Below are positions 6,885 through 9,446 of a DNA stretch of 9,446 nucleotides, piece after piece. The notes beneath the pieces were generated by a model. That model saw only the letters and a program-made list of their open reading frames with translations, was not told where the DNA came from and did no database searches. This stretch comes from Pseudomonadota bacterium (GTDB lineage: Bacteria; Pseudomonadota; Alphaproteobacteria; Rhizobiales; Rhizobiaceae), in contig JAEXXS010000468.1 of assembly GCA_023451915.1 (NCBI GenBank), forward strand, positions 1-9,446, given 5' to 3'. The first letter of the stretch is position 1. Each line of letters starts with the position of its first letter. A program made the translations under genes and the position numbers.

Positions 6885-7830
6885 TTTCCGAAAGATCGAA
6901 AAGAAGTTTCCTGTCAGGCGCAGCCTTCGTGATGTCATTGCCAACCGTCCACCGGTCCATCTGCACGCGGTACGTGGCGTGGATCTTAGTATCAAGCAGG
7001 GTGAAATACTCGGCATTGTCGGAGAATCCGGATGTGGCAAGAGCACACTCGCACGCATTGGTGTCGGACTGCAGCCAAGTAGCGCTGGGGAGGTGGTGTT
7101 CAATGGCAACCGGCTTGAGGGACCGGACCGTGATGGCCGTCTGCAGATGGTCTTTCAGGATCCCTATTCCTCGCTCAATCCGCGTATGACAATTGGCGCG
7201 CAGCTGGAAGAAGTGATCACCCATTATCACCGCGATATTCCTGCTAGCGATCGTAGGCAGCGGGCGCTTGACGTGCTCAGTGAAGTCAATCTGGTAGCCG
7301 AAACGGCGCTGAAATTTCCGCATGCCCTGTCGGGGGGACAAAGACAACGCGTTTCGGTGGCGCGGGCACTATGCGCCAATCCCCAGGTTTTGTTTGCCGA
7401 TGAACCGGTCTCGGCCCTTGACGCCTCTGTTCAGGCGCAGATCATCAATCTTATGAAACGGCTCAACAAAGATAAGGGTTTGACCATAGTCTTTATTTCA
7501 CACGACATGAATGTGATCCGTTATCTGTGTGATCGCGTCGCTGTCATGTATCTGGGCGAGATCGTTGAATTGCAAGACAGTGCCGCCCTGTTTGCTTCGC
7601 CCCGGCATCCTTATACAAAGGCTTTGATTGCGGCTGTGCCCGATGTGCGCCGTCCGCAGGCAACAGGCGAGCCGATCATTGGTGAGATACCTGATCCCTT
7701 TGCCGTGCAGCTTGGTTGCCGCTTTGCGCCGCGTTGCCCGATTGCCGAAGACATTTGCCACCAAAGCCAGCCCATGCAGCATCTTGTCAATGGCGGGCTG
7801 GTCCGCTGCTGGAAAGCTGAGCGCGTCTAA
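6871..7830 (+). CDS. ABC transporter ATP-binding protein, DppF/OppF type
   Basis: This is the second ATPase subunit (319 residues), which pairs with the preceding one. Motifs are Walker A GESGCGKS (51-58), the Q-loop in FQDPYSSLNP (Q96), the textbook signature LSGGQRQR (153-160), Walker B VLFADEP (173-179) and the switch His in ISHD (H211). The oligopeptide C-terminal domain begins near 246 (HPYTKAL) and has Cys283, Cys289, Cys296 and Cys313, the same four-Cys pattern as its partner. I use the ATG at 6871, which overlaps the previous gene by 14 bases and has a GAGG site; the overlap suggests translational coupling. A 31-base gap separates it from the serine hydrolase gene, which is therefore probably in the same transcript. 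Confidence 0.95.
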   Translation: MSVLDFRKIEKKFPVRRSLRDVIANRPPVHLHAVRGVDLSIKQGEILGIVGESGCGKSTLARIGVGLQPSSAGEVVFNGNRLEGPDRDGRLQMVFQDPYSSLNPRMTIGAQLEEVITHYHRDIPASDRRQRALDVLSEVNLVAETALKFPHALSGGQRQRVSVARALCANPQVLFADEPVSALDASVQAQIINLMKRLNKDKGLTIVFISHDMNVIRYLCDRVAVMYLGEIVELQDSAALFASPRHPYTKALIAAVPDVRRPQATGEPIIGEIPDPFAVQLGCRFAPRCPIAEDICHQSQPMQHLVNGGLVRCWKAERV

Positions 7831-7861
7831 ATCGTGAACGTTCTGATAGAAAGATCATCCA

Positions 7862-8782
7862 GTGTTCTTCGAAGATAATTCTGACTGGTCCCGTCGCTGT
7901 GAAATCATTACCAGCCGTTTGACCAACACATTCACCGACCGCGGCCTGCGGCCCGACAATTTTGGTTTTGTCGCATTGCGTCAAAAAGGGGCAGGTGAAA
8001 AACCGGATGGGTTCTCTTATCGTGGCGACTGGCGCTGCTATCCCTGCAGTCTGGTCAAGGCGTTTCATCTGGTCCATGTGCTCAATGCTATTGACCAAGG
8101 CAATGTCGCCGATCATGAAGAACTGTCACGCGCCATGCGTGACATGATCTTGTGGTCATCCAACACCGGAACCAATTATGTCATCGACATTATCACCGAC
8201 ACGACCGGCGATACCATGCTGGAGGGCTCCCGGTTCGACGAATGGCGGGAAAAGCGCGAGCGCCTCAATGGCTTCATTTCCGAACTTGGCTGGCCGGAGT
8301 TTGAGGGTTGTAATATCACGCAGAAGCTGATGGATGATGTGCGCTATGGGCGTGAGGCTCAATATGCTGGGCCTGGGGGAGAAAACTTGAACGCGCTGAC
8401 GCCACTTGCCGCAGCACGTCTGTTCAACGCACTTTTCTCCGGTCAGCTTCCGCTCTCAGCCGGTTCTGAACACAGGGCAAAACAGATCCTGCTACGCGAC
8501 CGCAATAGTGCTGAAGCCACACAGCCCCATTTTCAGGTTACTGAATTTCTTGGCGGAGGTATTCCTGCCGATGCGCAGATATGGAGCAAAGCGGGGAAGA
8601 ATACCTGGACCGGTGATCCCAAAGCATCCTATTATAAACACGACCTGATCCGAATTGCCGTCACCGGAAAGTCTCCTGTCATCATCTGCCTGATGACACA
8701 GGGTAAAGAAATCTGCGAAGAATTTCCGGAGGCATTTCCAGAGATTGGAAAGCTGTTTTTCGAAATCCTCATCAACGATTGA
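7862..8782 (+). CDS. Serine hydrolase, class A beta-lactamase fold, no signal peptide
   Basis: This is a 306-residue protein of the beta-lactamase/transpeptidase-like superfamily. The active-site motifs are recognisable: SLVK (S63-K66, the SxxK nucleophile and base), SSNTGTN (99-105, in place of SDN) and SKAG (K243-A-G, in place of KTG). ALTPLAAARLFNAL (178-191) matches the TTPRDMARLL helix of class A enzymes. The omega-loop Glu166 equivalent is unclear; Glu165 sits at about the right spacing but without the usual following Asn. The N-terminus is polar (FFEDNSDWSRR), and the protein has several cysteines, two of them flanking the nucleophile region (C59, C62). Both points suggest a cytoplasmic enzyme, unlike exported beta-lactamases. 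The start is GTG at 7862, since an in-frame TAG lies just upstream; AGAAAG (7848-7853) is a weak ribosome site. Following an importer, it may cleave the imported compound. Beta-lactam, D-peptide or amide substrates are all possible. Confidence 0.85.
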   Translation: MFFEDNSDWSRRCEIITSRLTNTFTDRGLRPDNFGFVALRQKGAGEKPDGFSYRGDWRCYPCSLVKAFHLVHVLNAIDQGNVADHEELSRAMRDMILWSSNTGTNYVIDIITDTTGDTMLEGSRFDEWREKRERLNGFISELGWPEFEGCNITQKLMDDVRYGREAQYAGPGGENLNALTPLAAARLFNALFSGQLPLSAGSEHRAKQILLRDRNSAEATQPHFQVTEFLGGGIPADAQIWSKAGKNTWTGDPKASYYKHDLIRIAVTGKSPVIICLMTQGKEICEEFPEAFPEIGKLFFEILIND

Positions 8783-8826
8783 CAGCCTCGACAATCAGGA
8801 GGAAAAATTTTTCACAGGATATTGCT

Positions 8827-9162
8827 ATGCCTAAAAAAGCGAACAGTTTAGCTCAATGGAATCTTCGTTCGCGAAGACGAGGCGAATATTTCTGTATTTG
8901 ACCGCGGCTTCCTCTTTGCCGATGCTTTCTACGAAGTCGTGTCAGTCATTGATGGCAAATTTCTGGATTTTGACGGGTATGCAGGCGATTGGATCGCTCA
9001 CTTTCCGAACTGCGCATGCGTCCACCCCTTCACCGCCAGCTGCTTGTGATATTTTGCCGAGGCACGAAAAACCGCCATTCAGAAGGGATTTGGGTCGGGC
9101 GAGATATCCAAAACCGTTTGACAAAGTATCTTATGCTCGAGACTAGTGGCCGGCACTGTTGA
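8827..9162 (+). pseudogene. Decayed D-amino-acid aminotransferase-like gene
   Basis: This is the remains of a fold-type IV PLP aminotransferase. A start (ATG 8827, AGGA at 8816-8819) begins PKKA, then the frame breaks: the family sequence NGIFVREDEANISVFDRGF continues in another frame from 8855, and that frame meets an in-frame TAG just upstream (8849-8851). It reads on through LFADAFYEVVSVIDGK to GYAG at 8986, where one base appears to be missing. The match resumes in a third frame as RLDRSLSELRMRPPLHRQLL (8986-9045) and fades through TKNRHSEGI. The pattern fits the N-terminal ~100 residues of a D-alanine/D-amino-acid aminotransferase (about 285 residues). The catalytic Lys and the whole large domain are absent, so it cannot encode an active enzyme. 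Its position directly after the serine hydrolase suggests it was once part of the same operon. Family assignment is fairly sure; exact substrate is not. Confidence 0.8.
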
Positions 9163-9222
9163 GTGCGTCTTGAATGAGCCGCAGTGGGCCGCATTTCTCC
9201 GGTCGTCGCAGTCCAGTTGCAC

Positions 9223-9446
9223 TCAAGTAAAGCTCCAGCTGTAGCCACCCGCTTGGCGAGACACGCGGCCTGCGGAAGATGCTGGGAAATGTGAGCTGAA
9301 CCAGAGCGTATCGTGATCTGCCGCATAATTGAGAGCCCATAGCCGAGACTGCAGCGACTGATCGGGATCGGGGTCGAACACCGACATCAGTTCGGGCCTA
9401 AAGACCTGGATTGGATGGTGCAGAATATCGCCAGCGAAGAGAGCTT
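9223..9446 (-). CDS. MBL-fold metallo-hydrolase, C-terminal part (gene enters from right edge)
   Basis: On the minus strand a frame is open from the right edge (first full codon at 9444) to TGA at 9223-9225, giving 73 residues with no start inside the window. It reads ALFAGDILHHPIQVFRPELM, then a charged helix and DTLWFSSHFPASSAGRV. This is the characteristic C-terminal part of metallo-beta-lactamase-fold hydrolases: the Asp of AGD (9427-9429) is the metal-bridging residue and the His of SHFP (9289-9291) is the last metal ligand. The rest of the fold, including the HxHxDH motif, would lie beyond the window. It converges on the decayed aminotransferase with 60 bases between. The substrate is unknown; the family includes lactonases and other esterases. 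Confidence 0.85.
   Translation of the reverse strand, partial: ALFAGDILHHPIQVFRPELMSVFDPDPDQSLQSRLWALNYAADHDTLWFSSHFPASSAGRVSRQAGGYSWSFT

Noticed and set aside
6874..7347. 157-codon minus-strand frame
   Set aside because: Antisense shadow of the second ATPase, whose Walker A, signature and Walker B motifs are intact in the plus frame.
8856..9146. 96-codon plus-strand frame at the aminotransferase relic
   Set aside because: It is the third, meaningless frame; the family match lies in the other two frames.
9136..9147. Adjacent CTCGAG and ACTAGT, resembling cloning sites
   Set aside because: Two 6-base sites side by side can occur by chance and no other vector-like sequence surrounds them.
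9159..9226. TTGAGTGC / GCACTCAA inverted repeat (52 bases apart)
   Set aside because: Arms are short and far apart, one lies inside a coding end, and there is no transposase or target duplication; probably chance.
1..9446. CRISPR array, tRNA, rRNA, insertion sequence or phage genes
   Set aside because: No regularly spaced repeats, cloverleaf sequences, transposase motifs or integrase motifs were seen on either strand.

Overview
The window reads as a stretch of an alphaproteobacterial genome, most likely from Rhizobiales. The Brucella/Ochrobactrum group is my best guess, from moderate-to-high GC (judged by eye, not computed), codon choice, protein flavour and a dipeptide-type ABC cassette next to amino-acid metabolism genes. 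The genus is inference. There are no rRNA, tRNA, CRISPR, transposase or phage genes.

Layout. (1) 3-1145 (+): the 3' four-fifths of a biotin carboxylase (AccC type), cut by the left edge. (2) 1146-1378: a gene-free gap between convergent genes, holding a perfect 8-bp hairpin. (3) 1379-2266 (-): a LysR-type regulator. (4) 2267-2407: a divergent control region with palindromes and an 8-bp inverted repeat in the leader of the next gene. (5) 2408-7830 (+): a complete peptide/nickel-family ABC importer in the order binding protein, permease 1, permease 2, ATPase 1, ATPase 2. The last four are packed tightly (gaps of 3 bp or a 14-bp overlap), but a 208-bp spacer with hairpins and a 20-bp direct repeat separates the binding protein from permease 1. 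(6) 7862-8782 (+): a cytoplasmic-looking serine hydrolase with a class A beta-lactamase fold, 31 bp after the last ATPase. (7) 8827-9162 (+): a decayed D-amino-acid aminotransferase-like gene with frame breaks and no C-terminal two-thirds. (8) 9223-9446 (-): the C-terminal 73 codons of an MBL-fold metallo-hydrolase that enters from the right edge.

How it may work together (inference): the LysR protein controls the divergent transporter operon. The importer brings in a small peptide-like or lactam-like compound, the intracellular serine hydrolase opens or cleaves it, and a D-amino-acid aminotransferase once handled a released D-amino acid. That last step is lost here. The most interesting unit is the importer coupled to the leaderless beta-lactamase-fold hydrolase and the broken transaminase: a possible uptake-and-degradation pathway for D-amino-acid-containing peptides, beta-lactams or related compounds. 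The substrate cannot be read from sequence alone.
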